A DNA stretch of 64,000 nucleotides from Aurelia coerulea (taxonomy: Eukaryota; Cnidaria; Scyphozoa; Semaeostomeae; Ulmaridae), in assembly GCA_039566865.1 (NCBI GenBank), contig CM076943.1:15052001-15116000 (forward strand), in the 5' to 3' direction. The notes under the pieces are model-generated. The model was given only the letters and a program-made list of their open reading frames with translations. It did no database searches and was not told the origin of the DNA. Shown one piece after another: positions 11,940 through 21,669 of this stretch (position 1 is its first letter; each line of letters begins with the position of its first letter). Position numbers and translations under genes: made by a program.

Positions 11940-12459
11940 ATGCCTTTCATATGATATGTGATGTGAATAAATATTTGTGCCCGAAAATAAGCCCTTCAGC
12001 ATTCAGTACCTAGTATCTATCTACATTCTCATAGAATACAAAAATAATGTCCACGTTAATTTAGTAAGTAAATTGTTGATTGTGCTGTTCTTCCAGGGGG
12101 TCATGTTTTGAAGTCAACGTTTTTGATCAGCCCTTAGGTGTGCTTTCAGTTGTTTTAAAGCATCCGAGAGTTGAGGCCTCTCGTATATCAACAGGCGTAT
12201 CGTTCCATTATTTTAAAGCCGAATATTTAAAGTTCTTTTTCGCATCTTCTGTGTTTAGTCTTGGAACCTGAAGATCTTGGCACTTTATTGTTGTTTGCAT
12301 TGAGTGCGTTGATCTCAGCTCAAATTTATCCCATGGCATGCTGTACATAAACTGCCTTACATATCAAGTTAGGTTTCCGCAATATCCTTCAGACAACATT
12401 CTGAAAGTTCACCGTACAGTATCACGTTTCCTTTGAAAAATATGTATTTCTTTCCATAG

Positions 12460-12500
12460 ATATCCCAACGATTCGATATTTCTACAATATGGGATTGCAG
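12460..12500 (+). CDS. OTUD4: OTUD4-like, short exon g
   Basis: A 41-bp exon that completes His and reads IPTIRYFYNMGLQ. It matches the OTUD4 C-terminal motif NILRFFFNLGVKAY, which is what reveals such a small exon. The acceptor is at 12458-12459, the donor GTATTT starts at 12501, and it ends in phase 0. Confidence 0.85.
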
Positions 12501-15007
12501 GTATTTCAATTAAAAATTTTTAGCTTTGTTTTAATTGTTGCTTTAGGTAACTCTGCTTTCCGCTCCAGTGAATAGCGAGATGCCGTTTCGCAAAGCCATC
12601 CTCCTCAGAAAACAGTTAATTTCTCAAAAATTATTCGGCCTATCGAAAAGCAGTAAAAAGGATGTTATTCTGCATAGGCTGGGCTATCGAAAGATCTATA
12701 AATCGGTATGTTTCCGTCAACGTTGGCTTTGCAGTCTTCAGTTCAAATCTTTTTCGAAAAGTTTCTGATTTTTCTTCGCTCCATCTTTAGCTTGGTAGTT
12801 GATCTACAACTTTGCAAAGTCTGATTAAAAAAGCTAGGCTAGGTTTCCTGCAATCAAATTTTATATTTCTGTTTACTTTTCGAAATCGAATTGGAAAAGC
12901 GATGGTCAACAGATGTGCACCAGAGCGGAAAGCAGAGTTACCTGAAGATTACGGGAGTAGCTGTACGTCCACTCTGGCCCAGAAAGAACAATTTTGTGAT
13001 GTCTCTTTCGATAAACCATCTATGGATAAACCGTGCCACCATTCCTTTATCCAACTGCGGCTATAACATTACCAAAACGATGTACGAATTGATCGGTCAC
13101 ATCCCATCTTTTATTGCAAGAAAAATGTCTATCGTCTTATGGTCTGGCAGGCTAGCAGCTTCATGAAACAGAACTGAAATGCTAGGTTTAGTGTTCTTAC
13201 GAATACGAATAACAAGAAGAAATGTACATCTTATTTTCATAACGAGTAAAAAAGATCGATCTTTTCGACATTTGAAATACTATTTATAGAAACTCCTCAT
13301 GTCAATTTCACATTTTGGGCGGATATCATAAAAAATATTTTATCTTTTAGAAGTCCTTCGTTAGAAAATCACCCCTTCACAGTCAAGCAACACAGTAGCA
13401 TCAAAGCAAAGTTGGGCAGTTTGCAAACTCATTGCCCATTCATGGAAGAACAACCCTATTTTTGTAAGATTCTACAACTTTCATCCAAGAAAGAAAGCTC
13501 CTCAAAATTCTCATTTTCTGAATACAAATGTTTCGTAAGAGTTTCTTAAAATTTCTCTCAAATTTCTATCGGTGGTGTAGGATCTCTGGGATCTCCTGTG
13601 CCTTAGACAAAAATTGTGCGGCAAATTATGAAATCATGCCACAACAGTGTAGATCAGATACGAAATCTCATGTAAGAAGTTACCAAACGAAAAGTGAAAT
13701 TAATTTGTTTCAGTTTCCAAAATGTTATATTTACTTTAGGCTTGATTCTAATAAAAAAGTTTCTTGTAAGGTTCCAAAATTTTCAAAATTCGAACTGACA
13801 GTTTGTCGACGTTCATTCAGAACCACATTTTGTACCAATGAATTGTTAAAAAACGAAATAATAACAAAAATTATTGCTTTTTAGTAATAGTTCGAGTTGG
13901 TAATGCAATTTCTGGTTGAAAACATTTTTTGCAACTCATAACTTACTTTGAAAAAGTTCCTTAAATTTGAAATGACCTTTCATTGTTTCTAATAGAGTTT
14001 CTTAATTTATGGAAGAGGCAGCAACGGTTTCCTTCAAGCAGTTTCCTGCAGAAAAAATGTATGCTGTTGCATTGATAGAGGTCCGCTATCATAGGAAAAA
14101 TGTCAAGAAACTGAACTCTCAGGTCACCTAGAATATAAAACGGCAACAGACCTTTTAGCTGCTTTAAACAGGAGTTTAAGTCGAACAATATTTTTGTACA
14201 TTTTGTAGAATTTTTGAATATGCACCGAAGAGATAGAATCTGCAACGCCACTCAATCGATCTTTTCTCATAAAGATGTATCGATATCTCGCTCGCTCTAG
14301 ACTTGTTTTGTAGTATTGCTTGAAGGTCAATTGTTGATTGCATGAGAATGCTTGTCACACTCGTTCTTGCTAATAGAAAATGGTTTTACAATACCTATAA
14401 GGCCACTTTGCAGCTGGGACTAGAACGTTCTTTTCTTTGTGCTTTCCTCTTTGGAATCTGACTACCTCGTACAAATTTTTAATGAAAGTATGGTCACTTT
14501 AAGCTATGATTACCGTCCGAAAAACCTGATCAAAAGAAAATTTCCAATTCTAAATTTCTCTTTTAGAATGAAATAATCGCCATCCTTTCCAGTGAACATT
14601 TTGTGAAAATTTAATGGAAAGGTGGATTGGAAGTCGTCTTGCAAAATCTAGTGTTTCCAAAATGACTGCGCTTTGCTTCTTATTCTAAATCAATTTTCCT
14701 AAGCAAATTTGAAATTCTGTTTTTCTTTCATCTTCCAAAACATGGACTAGAAATGGATGGGAAAGTCCGACAAATGAATTACCACATTTTTGAAACTAGT
14801 TTTTGGGAGAGTAGATATGGCTTGAACTGACGCAGCAACGCCTCAAAGGTAGCTAAGCCCTTCAGCTACATGCTAATACCTTGTTTGTGTTCATGACATT
14901 TGTTTTCTGGAAGCTAAGCGTGATCTAGCTAGTGAAGTTTGTGGGTCACCGTGTAATTGACATAAACGTAATACGTATTGATGACATAGTTTCTTTTTCA
15001 TTTCCAG
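12501..15007 (+). other. Intron g-h
   Basis: GT-AG intron of 2,507 bp. It holds the uninterrupted 399-bp repeat at 12545-12943. I see nothing recognisable from 12944 to 15007; the longest frames there (12812-13166, 13528-13884, 13961-14330) resemble no known protein. Confidence 0.6.
12545..12943. mobile_element. 399-bp inverted-repeat element, uninterrupted copy
   Basis: Terminal inverted repeats AGGTAACTCTGCTTTCCGCT (12545) and AGCGGAAAGCAGAGTTACCT (ending 12943). A related copy in opposite orientation is split far apart: its inner part at about 29510-29816 and its terminal 37 bp at 49068-49104. This copy therefore serves as the empty-site reference for the insertions between those coordinates. 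No TSD that I can call. Confidence 0.75.
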
Positions 15008-15187
15008 TTATTTTATATGCAACAACAACCACCAGCCTTCATAAACATGCCAGTATCGCAAATGGCTGCTCCTGCCATGCAAATTCCGCCGCAACCTGTT
15101 CAGAATCAAGCACCTTCGCAGTTACAGATGCAACAACGCTTCCAAGCACCGATTGACCCTTCGAATCAATTGCCACCACACGAGCAG
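15008..15187 (+). CDS. OTUD4: OTUD4-like, Gln/Pro-rich exon h
   Basis: Sixty codons from LFYMQQQPPAF to NQLPPHEQ, rich in Gln, Pro, Met and Ala; low complexity and probably disordered. The acceptor is at 15006-15007, the donor GTATGT starts at 15188, and both ends are phase 0. Homology is weak because of composition; placement rests on splice sites and frame continuity. Confidence 0.8.
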
Positions 15188-15566
15188 GTATGTGCAGAGC
15201 TTTGTTAGGGTGAATCTTTTGTTTCCATTCAATATGAAATTTTACAGAACAAACTACTTTAGACACTACGTGCGAACTATTTTACTACACTAAATGTACA
15301 ATACCACAGAGAGCAGGCGACCAATGACAACCAACCCCGCAGTCATTACATAAAGAACATGTAACTAAACAAGACTGCGTTCACACGATGCTGGCATATT
15401 TTGAAAACGGTGAAAAATGTGATGGATAGGCCTCCCGTTCACACGAAAACGGCACATTTTTGCCGGCAGATTTTGAAAACGGTATTTTGAAAACGGAACT
15501 CTAACCGGCACATTTTTCGACGCTTTCATAACGAGGCTGGTTGGATTTGGCGGGCTGGTCCTCGAT

Positions 15567-15590
15567 ATATATATATATATATATATATAC
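15567..15590. repeat. TA dinucleotide microsatellite
   Basis: About twelve uninterrupted AT/TA units. It lies immediately beside the LINE fragment, as expected for a target or tail of a non-LTR element. Confidence 0.85.
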
Positions 15591-15639
15591 GCCTATGACC
15601 CGATACTAGTATAACACAAAAACATATAGATGAGTTTCA

Positions 15640-15966
15640 GCAGTTACATAGTTCGCTCTTATTTTCTCTGGTGTCGCTTCTCACGCATCCTTTTGTTGTT
15701 CTCTTTCCTCTTCTGATCCATTCGGCCACCTACTTCAAACGTCAACTTGCGCCATTTAGGTCGATCATCTACACTTTCTGTTCATGTTTCAAGAACATCG
15801 CCTCTTTGCAGTATGTCTTTGATGGTATCTTTGAATCTAAGCAGTGGATGACCTACTTTCCTTTTCCCTTCTGCAAGCTCGCCGTATAGAAGTGCCTTAA
15901 CTGGTCTTGTCTTTGGCATACGGGCAACATGACCCATCCAACGCAATCTGTTTCTGTTAAGGACGA
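15640..15966 (-). pseudogene. LINE reverse transcriptase C-terminal fragment
   Basis: Read on the minus strand it gives RNRLRWMGHVARMPKTRPVK, then a LYGELAEGKRKVGHPLLRFK-type segment. The RW-GHV-RM, LYGEL--GKR and RFKD motifs are typical of the end of the ORF2 protein in several animal LINE groups. Only the extreme C-terminus remains (about 100 codons) and frame continuity is imperfect. The RT and endonuclease domains are absent. Confidence 0.7.
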
Positions 15967-16038
15967 AAACAAATATATATAGATATATTTATATATTCTC
16001 ACAAGCTCCTACTCAATATGTAATGAAATAGATATATA

Positions 16039-16153
16039 GACTCAAAAAAAAACACATTCGTTAAACGTTTCGGCGCAAGCCTTCATCAGTAATCAGTTTA
16101 CTGATGAAGGCTTGCGCCGAAACGTTTAACGAATGTGTTTTTTCTTGAGTCTA
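16039..16153. repeat. Near-perfect palindrome with hammerhead-like core
   Basis: Arms 16039-16092 and 16099-16153 are reverse complements with almost no mismatch apart from the length of an A/T run. The right arm reads CTGATGA (16101-16107), a GGC-TTGC-GCC hairpin (16109-16118), then GAAAC (16119-16123). That order is the conserved core of hammerhead ribozymes known from Penelope-like elements and retrozymes. TATA-rich tracts flank both sides. I cannot fit a full stem I, so catalytic function is unproven. Confidence 0.75.
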
Positions 16154-17244
16154 TAGATATATTTATATATATTTCTCGATATATCAAAGAATGAAATCCT
16201 ACAAATAGAAATTGAGGGGGCCAACATTTCATTCCAGTTTATGATAATCTCTGATTGATCACTTCGATAATCACCATTGATCAATAGCCCGATTAGATTG
16301 ATAAAAAATTAGAGGGATTATCATTCCAAAATGAGAAATCCGATGCATAATAAAAGTGCCGGCATCATGTGAACGCAGTCTAAACTTAAATACACAGCTA
16401 TGAAAAGGTAGACATTAACGATTATACTGATAGATACTAAAGCTTGCTTCAGTGAATGTGTCATACGGGATGAATGTTTCATACCAAGTCTTTTTGTTCA
16501 CCCTGTAACCGTCGTTTAACTGTATTTCATGCACAAGTTGTTATTTTGCAAGGGCGTACTGTCAGCCAAAATTGCTCATTCCACAACTTTGGTCACTTCA
16601 ACATGTATTCAGCAAGTTTGCACTGTCATTTTATTTTTGTTAACTGTTTTTTATCCTTACTCAGCTACATTCGTATAATAAGTCCTCTTTTTATCTTTCT
16701 GCTTTGTTCACTTTGTCTTCTTTACGTAAAGTTGGTCTTATCAACTGAAAACGTTTTACTTGGGGGTACCCCTCAGCTATCAAAATTTAACCCTGACTAT
16801 CAGGTGTCCCAAAATTAATATTTCCTGCCATTGACCCCTTGTCACATGGTCTGATGCTTTTTCATGCCCTGTTCGAAGATGTCAATCAATAAATCATCAG
16901 TTTTCAATTGTACAGTTTTTAATTGTGCGCCTTTCCTTTTCGGTATTCTGCACATTGTTAGTTATTCAAGAAAAACACTCTGTATTTCTAGAGACTCCCA
17001 GGGGTAACTGATATCTGCTGACGTCCATTAAATGGGCTCCGTCGCCAAACTTTAGACAAATCTGCAAACATCTGCAGCTTGCTTAGTGGCCTCACATAAG
17101 CCACCAAAAACTAACCGTCAAAAATCCAATTGTATCCGAGCAATCGTAACAGATATTTATGTTTGAGTTGTTCCTCTGTGTAGCACAAAGATTTTCTTTT
17201 AGATAACGCTTTCATTTTGAAAAAAAGATGAAAGTCTGTGTAAC

Positions 17245-17852
17245 ACCGAGTGTCCCAAAAACGTATACAGATTTGGTTCACTCCAGTGATGTAAATTTAT
17301 CTTTAATAAATGGCTAATCACTCTCAAAATGTTCCTCGATAGTTAACTTGAACATAGATACCTCGTTTGTTGGTATTGGTGCTCTGGGAGCAGAAATATC
17401 AATCTTGAAACTCAAATTTGCGTCCACTTGCAAACCAGAGCTTTGGCCTTTTGGCCTTAGCAAATTTCTGAAGCACATCTAAATCAAAAATTCAAATTAA
17501 TGAAAAATTAAGAAACTTCCAAATGGGTGACTGGGGGGGGGTTGACTTCTGGTAAACAGAATAACGCATGATCTAATATTGTTTAAATTTTATCAAGGCT
17601 ATTGTCGATTTATACGCTGTGCCTTAATATATTGCTTAGGCCAAAAGGCTAAAGCTCTGGTTTACAGGAAGAGGCAAATATGAGCTTTCAAAATTGATAT
17701 CTCTGCTCTCAAAGTACCAATATCAACAAACGAGATATCCAGGTTCAAGTTAACTATCGAGGAACATTTTTAGAGTGATTAGACATTGATTGAAGCTAAA
17801 TTCACGGCGCTGGCGTCAACCAAATCCGTATACATTTGTTGGGACACCCGGT
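17245..17852. mobile_element. TGTCCCAAAA-type inverted-repeat element, copy 2
   Basis: Ends ACCGAGTGTCCCAA (17245) and, inverted, GGGACACCCGGT (ending 17852). The arms share GTATACAGATTTGGTT and AGTTAACTTGAAC blocks. Same family as 7472-8012. It lies just upstream of the last OTUD4-like exon. Confidence 0.65.
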
Positions 17853-17941
17853 AGTGCCTGTCAAAAACTGCAAAATCACTGTTTCAACAAAACTTTGGAG
17901 ACGGAGCCCCTTTGACTGACACTTCTCATTTCTTATCATAG

Positions 17942-18265
17942 CCGGAAGACTACATGGCCGTATCCTCCGCAGCGCCCGAACAATACGAGTTAATGCAGCA
18001 ACAGCAACAATCTTTAGCCCAGGGAAGAGCAATGCATTTACCAAATCAAAGCAACAGCAGCCAATATGAGCAGCCACCACGAATGCGAAGGGGAAGAGGA
18101 CGGGGATCAGCCTTAGGCCAACAAATGTCAATATCACGTGGTTATAATATATATAACCAAACCCAACAACAGCAACAACAACAGCAGCCATCTCGTGGTG
18201 GTAGGCGAACTTTTAACACTAACTATCCACCCGAATGGCAGCAGCAGCAACAACCATATTATTGA
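17942..18265 (+). CDS. OTUD4: OTUD4-like, last coding exon i (Gln/RG-rich)
   Basis: Reads PEDYMAVSSAAPEQYELMQQ and on to a TGA at 18263-18265 after QQQQQPYY. It contains poly-Gln tracts and MRRGRGRGSA, an RG box like the one at the C-terminus of vertebrate OTUD4. The acceptor AG spans 17940-17941. The plus-strand Gln tracts coincide with CAG/CAA repeats (18151-18187, 18238-18255) that could vary in length. Confidence 0.88.
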   Translation, partial: PEDYMAVSSAAPEQYELMQQQQQSLAQGRAMHLPNQSNSSQYEQPPRMRRGRGRGSALGQQMSISRGYNIYNQTQQQQQQQQPSRGGRRTFNTNYPPEWQQQQQPYY

Positions 18266-18653
18266 TTAGAATCGTAGGTATAGCGAATATGTTTGTTAAG
18301 AAAGCCTTCATGTTGTTCGTGGCTTTGCTCAACGATGAATGCGAATATTTTTATGGTACACAGCGATCAACTGTACCAAACGACTTGTTTTTGTAACACA
18401 GTTATACAGCATGAAAAAGGGGTTCTTGATATTGCAGAAAACAAGGGCTTGACTTTGTGTGTTTCTACTTCCAGACGATCGTTGATTTAAGGACTCTATG
18501 AAATTCGTTAAATTCTATTTGCTGCATGTATGCCTCATAAGAAAACTGTTCAGCTTTTCTATGAAATAAGGCCAATAATTTCAAAATCAAGCTTTTTTGT
18601 AAGACTAATGTTAAGAGAGAAACCAAACTAAAGTACCCCCAAAAAACTAGATG

Positions 18654-18659
18654 AATAAA
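18654..18659 (+). terminator. Candidate polyadenylation signal of the OTUD4-like gene
   Basis: AATAAA 389 bp after the stop codon, followed by T/G-rich sequence (TTGTTTGC, GTTTGTATTC). This is the first canonical signal after the stop; a longer 3' UTR cannot be excluded. Confidence 0.6.
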
Positions 18660-18802
18660 AACATTGTTTGCTTTAAAGTTTGTATTCACATTAAAGCAAT
18701 GTCAAACAGGCATCAATTGTCCCTAAGTTGTGGGCCTCGAGGAATCACCTAAAATTGGCTCCAGATCGCATGCGCAGTAACGATTTCCTTCATTGATGCA
18801 AT

Positions 18803-19078
18803 ATGCAAATTATCTTGACCGTTGAGAACAACAGAAGAAACAATAGCAATGATGCGCATGACATCTTGAGGCCCAACGTTGATTTACTCACAAAAAAGTT
18901 GAAACACAGGGTGTCAAAGCAATATGGTCAGCACTATGGTTTTCCAAAGGAGCTATACAAACGGGAGCACAATTTTTTCGTTGCCAAGCCATACATCCCG
19001 ACAGATTTAGATTACCTTTGGACGTTGCAACAACATTCTTTCATTACGAACTTCGGAAGCCTTGCTTGTCGAGGGTAA
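18803..19078 (+). CDS. Orphan open frame, 91 codons
   Basis: ATG-initiated frame with a soluble, basic, aromatic-rich composition (QYGQHYGFPKELYKR near the middle). I do not recognise it, and no splice partner is evident. It starts about 145 bp after the OTUD4-like poly(A) signal. It may be chance or a fragment of a forgotten element. Confidence 0.15.
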   Translation: MQIILTVENNRRNNSNDAHDILRPNVDLLTKKLKHRVSKQYGQHYGFPKELYKREHNFFVAKPYIPTDLDYLWTLQQHSFITNFGSLACRG

Positions 19079-19407
19079 AAATCCCTTTATTTCCAAATCA
19101 AATGCGACTTTCTTGCTCGTTACTTCTAGCAGAGACTAAATTTGCTATTGACAAATACACACTTTTATCTTAGGATGACGAAGCTGAGTGGGGAAACGTT
19201 TTCCTCGTACATTATTTCTTGGCTTTGATGCTTGTCATGAAAATTGTGTTTTTGGAATGATAGACCTTCAAGCTACTCTAAAAAGAATCTGAATGGAACG
19301 ACATTTTAATACATTTCGCAGAATTTTGGAATGTGCACAAAAATGATAAAAGCTCATGCAGACAAACATCGGTTGAACTCCTTTGCAGAATAGTTGAAAG
19401 AACTATT

Positions 19408-19553
19408 ATCATATATGTCGTAACGGAGTGTTCGCGTTAACTTTGCAACGACACGACTGCACCATCCTTGCTGAGGCATTCCCATATATATTGTAACGGA
19501 GTGTTCGCGCTAGTGTTGCAACGACACGCCTGCAACATCTTGCTGAGGCATTT
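19408..19553. repeat. Two-copy tandem duplication (~75 bp)
   Basis: GTAACGGAGTGTTCGCG followed by TTGCAACGACACG and TTGCTGAGGCATT occurs twice in direct orientation (from about 19420 and 19495), with several substitutions between copies. Confidence 0.75.
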
Positions 19554-20142
19554 TTATTATCTTTATCGACCAATTTTTCATTAAACCTAAGCCGTCTAGG
19601 TCGTCTAGTTTGCAAAACCGTAACTTTTTATTCAACTCCAGAGCGACATTTTCTCTCGCAAACAAAATAATTTCTGCCCACTCAGAAAATCCCATTGACT
19701 GGAGATTAGCCTTTATCCACCAGGTGCTTATATGTGGGTGTTTACTGTTCTAGTTTTTCGGGTAAAATGGGTTCCCCCATCAGATGAAAGATGATCAGAT
19801 GATACCCCCCACCCCCTTGCACCCTTGGTCAATCTGTAAAACTGGTTTAATCTGAATTGGTTCAAATCTCTTACGTGGTTGGGCATCGTTGAAGAAGACT
19901 TGGATTAGTTTCAGGTTGTAGAATTGTAGTTGAAGTAGTTTATTGTGTTGCAAAACTTTTTGCCAGAATAATCTTATTTTTGGTAGCAGATGCATTGGTA
20001 GAGATTGGTAGAGAGTGGCTCTTTACCGTTTCATTTAACGTATATCATTTTTGGATGTATATAGGTATCGTAAACAGCGATTTTCGCTCGAAGATATCAT
20101 TACAGTTTTTAGATGAACGTATGTTTCGGTCAAACTGCATAG

Positions 20143-20427
20143 ATTGCAGTGAAATCGACAGTAGGAATCACCCCGTAGAAGGTGGAGTAGTTTGGAGGTT
20201 ATACCTCTGTCGCATTGTTTGTTATCCCTTGGCATAACTGAATTACCTCTGCCGCTTTACTGCATCTTATCCCTCCTGCCGCTTTACTGCATCTTATCCC
20301 TCCAGCAGGCAAGCTGCATTGGTTGCAGTGAAATCGACAATAGGAATCACCCCATAGAACGTGAAGTAGTCAAGAGGTTATATCTCTGTCGTATTTTTTG
20401 TTATCCCTGCGCATAACTGAATTATCT
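20143..20427. repeat. Direct duplication (~105 bp) with a 24-bp tandem between
   Basis: GCAGTGAAATCGACA-TAGGAATCACCCC through GCATAACTGAATTA occurs at about 20146-20250 and 20326-20427. Between them the unit GCCGCTTTACTGCATC is repeated twice in tandem (from about 20259). Confidence 0.75.
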
Positions 20428-21539
20428 CCGCATGACTGAGTGTACAATGACTTCCCAGTCATGACTCAAGCTTGACTTCATGCTATAAGTCAGGAACCAA
20501 TTGTCAGTTGGAGTAAGACAAGGTCTCCTATGCAACTGTATGCAGTGCCGCCGAGAACCAGCTCGGGCCCTAGGGTAGCCCTATAGTGAAGGCCTGTTGA
20601 TTTCGGAGCAGTCTAGGCAGGGCCAGTGATATACTCAGGGGGTCCAGGGACACTCCCCTCTGAAAACGTTTCATGACCACGCCTTAGCTGTCTGAAAGTC
20701 AAATTTGGCCTTAGCGGAAAACAGGGATCCAGGTCCTTGCCGTGCGTGCTTTTCTTTCTTGATAATTGATGACTTCATATAAAACATTTCAAGCAAAATC
20801 GTTTCGTACCCCATAAAACTTTCTCTTGATATTTTCGTACCCCCACAAAATAATGAAAAAAGTTTCATACGCCTGTCAAAAATCCTCCGCCCTGGTACCG
20901 CTCCCTTAAACTGATAGAAAGGTTTGACTTTAGTGGATCTTTCTATAAGTACAATTTTGGCAGTGTGGATCCATACTTTCCACTTAGGCCAGATTTTATT
21001 TTCAGACCGTCTGAAAATGCTGCGTGCCTAGAAAGGTCCCTGGCTGACAATGGTTAGAGGTTATTTGCTCAAATAATTAGCTGTACCGAGCGTTGAGAAA
21101 CTAGGATTTATCCTGCTTTACATTCATTTTCTTGATGCCATCATCAGCAAAATTGCTGAAGGAAAGCTCTTGATACAAGTTTTGCCAACTATCATCTATG
21201 TTATGGACTTGCCCAAGTCTCTCCCGTGTTTATGCCGAAACAAATTGCCCCAGTAGGGAAAGCCTAGAGACTTAGCCAAGACCATCTATGTTATTACCTG
21301 ACTGAAGTTTAAAAAACGAGGCAGTACAAGAATCCCGCCCATCCCATTGGTTAATCGCACATTTCCCGCGGTTTTCCCGTAGCCTTGTATAATGTGGTAC
21401 AAGGACGTGTTTTGTTGCCACAGCCTTTGTTTTAGGCCTGATAGATTTGCAATTAACTTAAGTGATATAACAGTGAAAAAAAAGCGTGTGACTAAATGAT
21501 ATGAGTCAAAATTATAAACTATCTGGCAGCAAAACTTCT

Positions 21540-21669
21540 GCTAACCGGTTTTGTCGTTGTACAGGAAAATATATAAAGCCCTCGGGTCTTATTGCACAGA
21601 CTTGGCAAGGTCGGTCTGTACTTTTAAGACATCGGGCTTTATATTTTCATGTACAACGTCAAAACCGGT
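21540..21669. repeat. Hairpin element with AACCGGTTTTG ends
   Basis: CTAACCGGTTTTGTCGTTGT (21540) is matched inverted by ACAACGTCAAAACCGGTTAG (to about 21669). Arms are near 50 bp with ATATAAAGCCC inside. It looks like a foldback MITE; no TSD recognised. Confidence 0.65.

Larger units (their letters stand above)
10523..12459 (+). other. Intron f-g
   Basis: GT-AG intron of 1,937 bp. It contains two inverted-repeat elements (10564-11229 and 11428-11939). Bases 11940-12459 show nothing recognisable. Confidence 0.65.
15372..16381. mobile_element. 1-kb compound element with AGACTGCGTTCACA ends
   Basis: Ends AGACTGCGTTCACACGATG (15372) and, inverted, CATGTGAACGCAGTCT (ending 16381). The interior holds GAAAACGG repeats (about 15410-15500), a TA microsatellite, a LINE 3' fragment and a near-perfect palindrome, so it is a composite that has collected other insertions. 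Confidence 0.5.
15188..17941 (+). other. Intron h-i
   Basis: GT-AG intron of 2,754 bp. It contains a 1-kb inverted-repeat element (15372-16381) with a LINE fragment and a large palindrome inside, and a second inverted-repeat element at 17245-17852. Bases 16382-17244 show no recognised feature apart from an isolated TGTCCCAAAAT end at about 16805. Confidence 0.6.
453..18265 (+). other. OTUD4: OTUD4-like gene locus, 3' part (nine exons in window)
   Basis: Exons 453-499, 960-1032, 1410-1491, 2537-2665, 5547-5654, 8186-10522, 12460-12500, 15008-15187 and 17942-18265. All introns are GT-AG and every phase matches, giving 3,321 nt = 1,107 codons with one stop. The order of conserved blocks follows vertebrate OTUD4: the EW-GQVEI-ALS block, the NHYD catalytic-His block, the short LYD block, the S-L-P--YRNV block, the Tudor-like domain, RGG region, the R-FYN-GL block and a Gln/RG tail. 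OTUD4 is known as a K48/K63-linked ubiquitin hydrolase and RNA-binding protein; that role is inferred here from family membership. The gene begins left of the window, so the catalytic Asp/Cys exon is not seen. Confidence 0.9.

Noticed and set aside
12812..13166. Overlapping plus-strand frames in an OTUD4-like intron
   Set aside because: They start inside the inverted-repeat element and have no homology or splice support.
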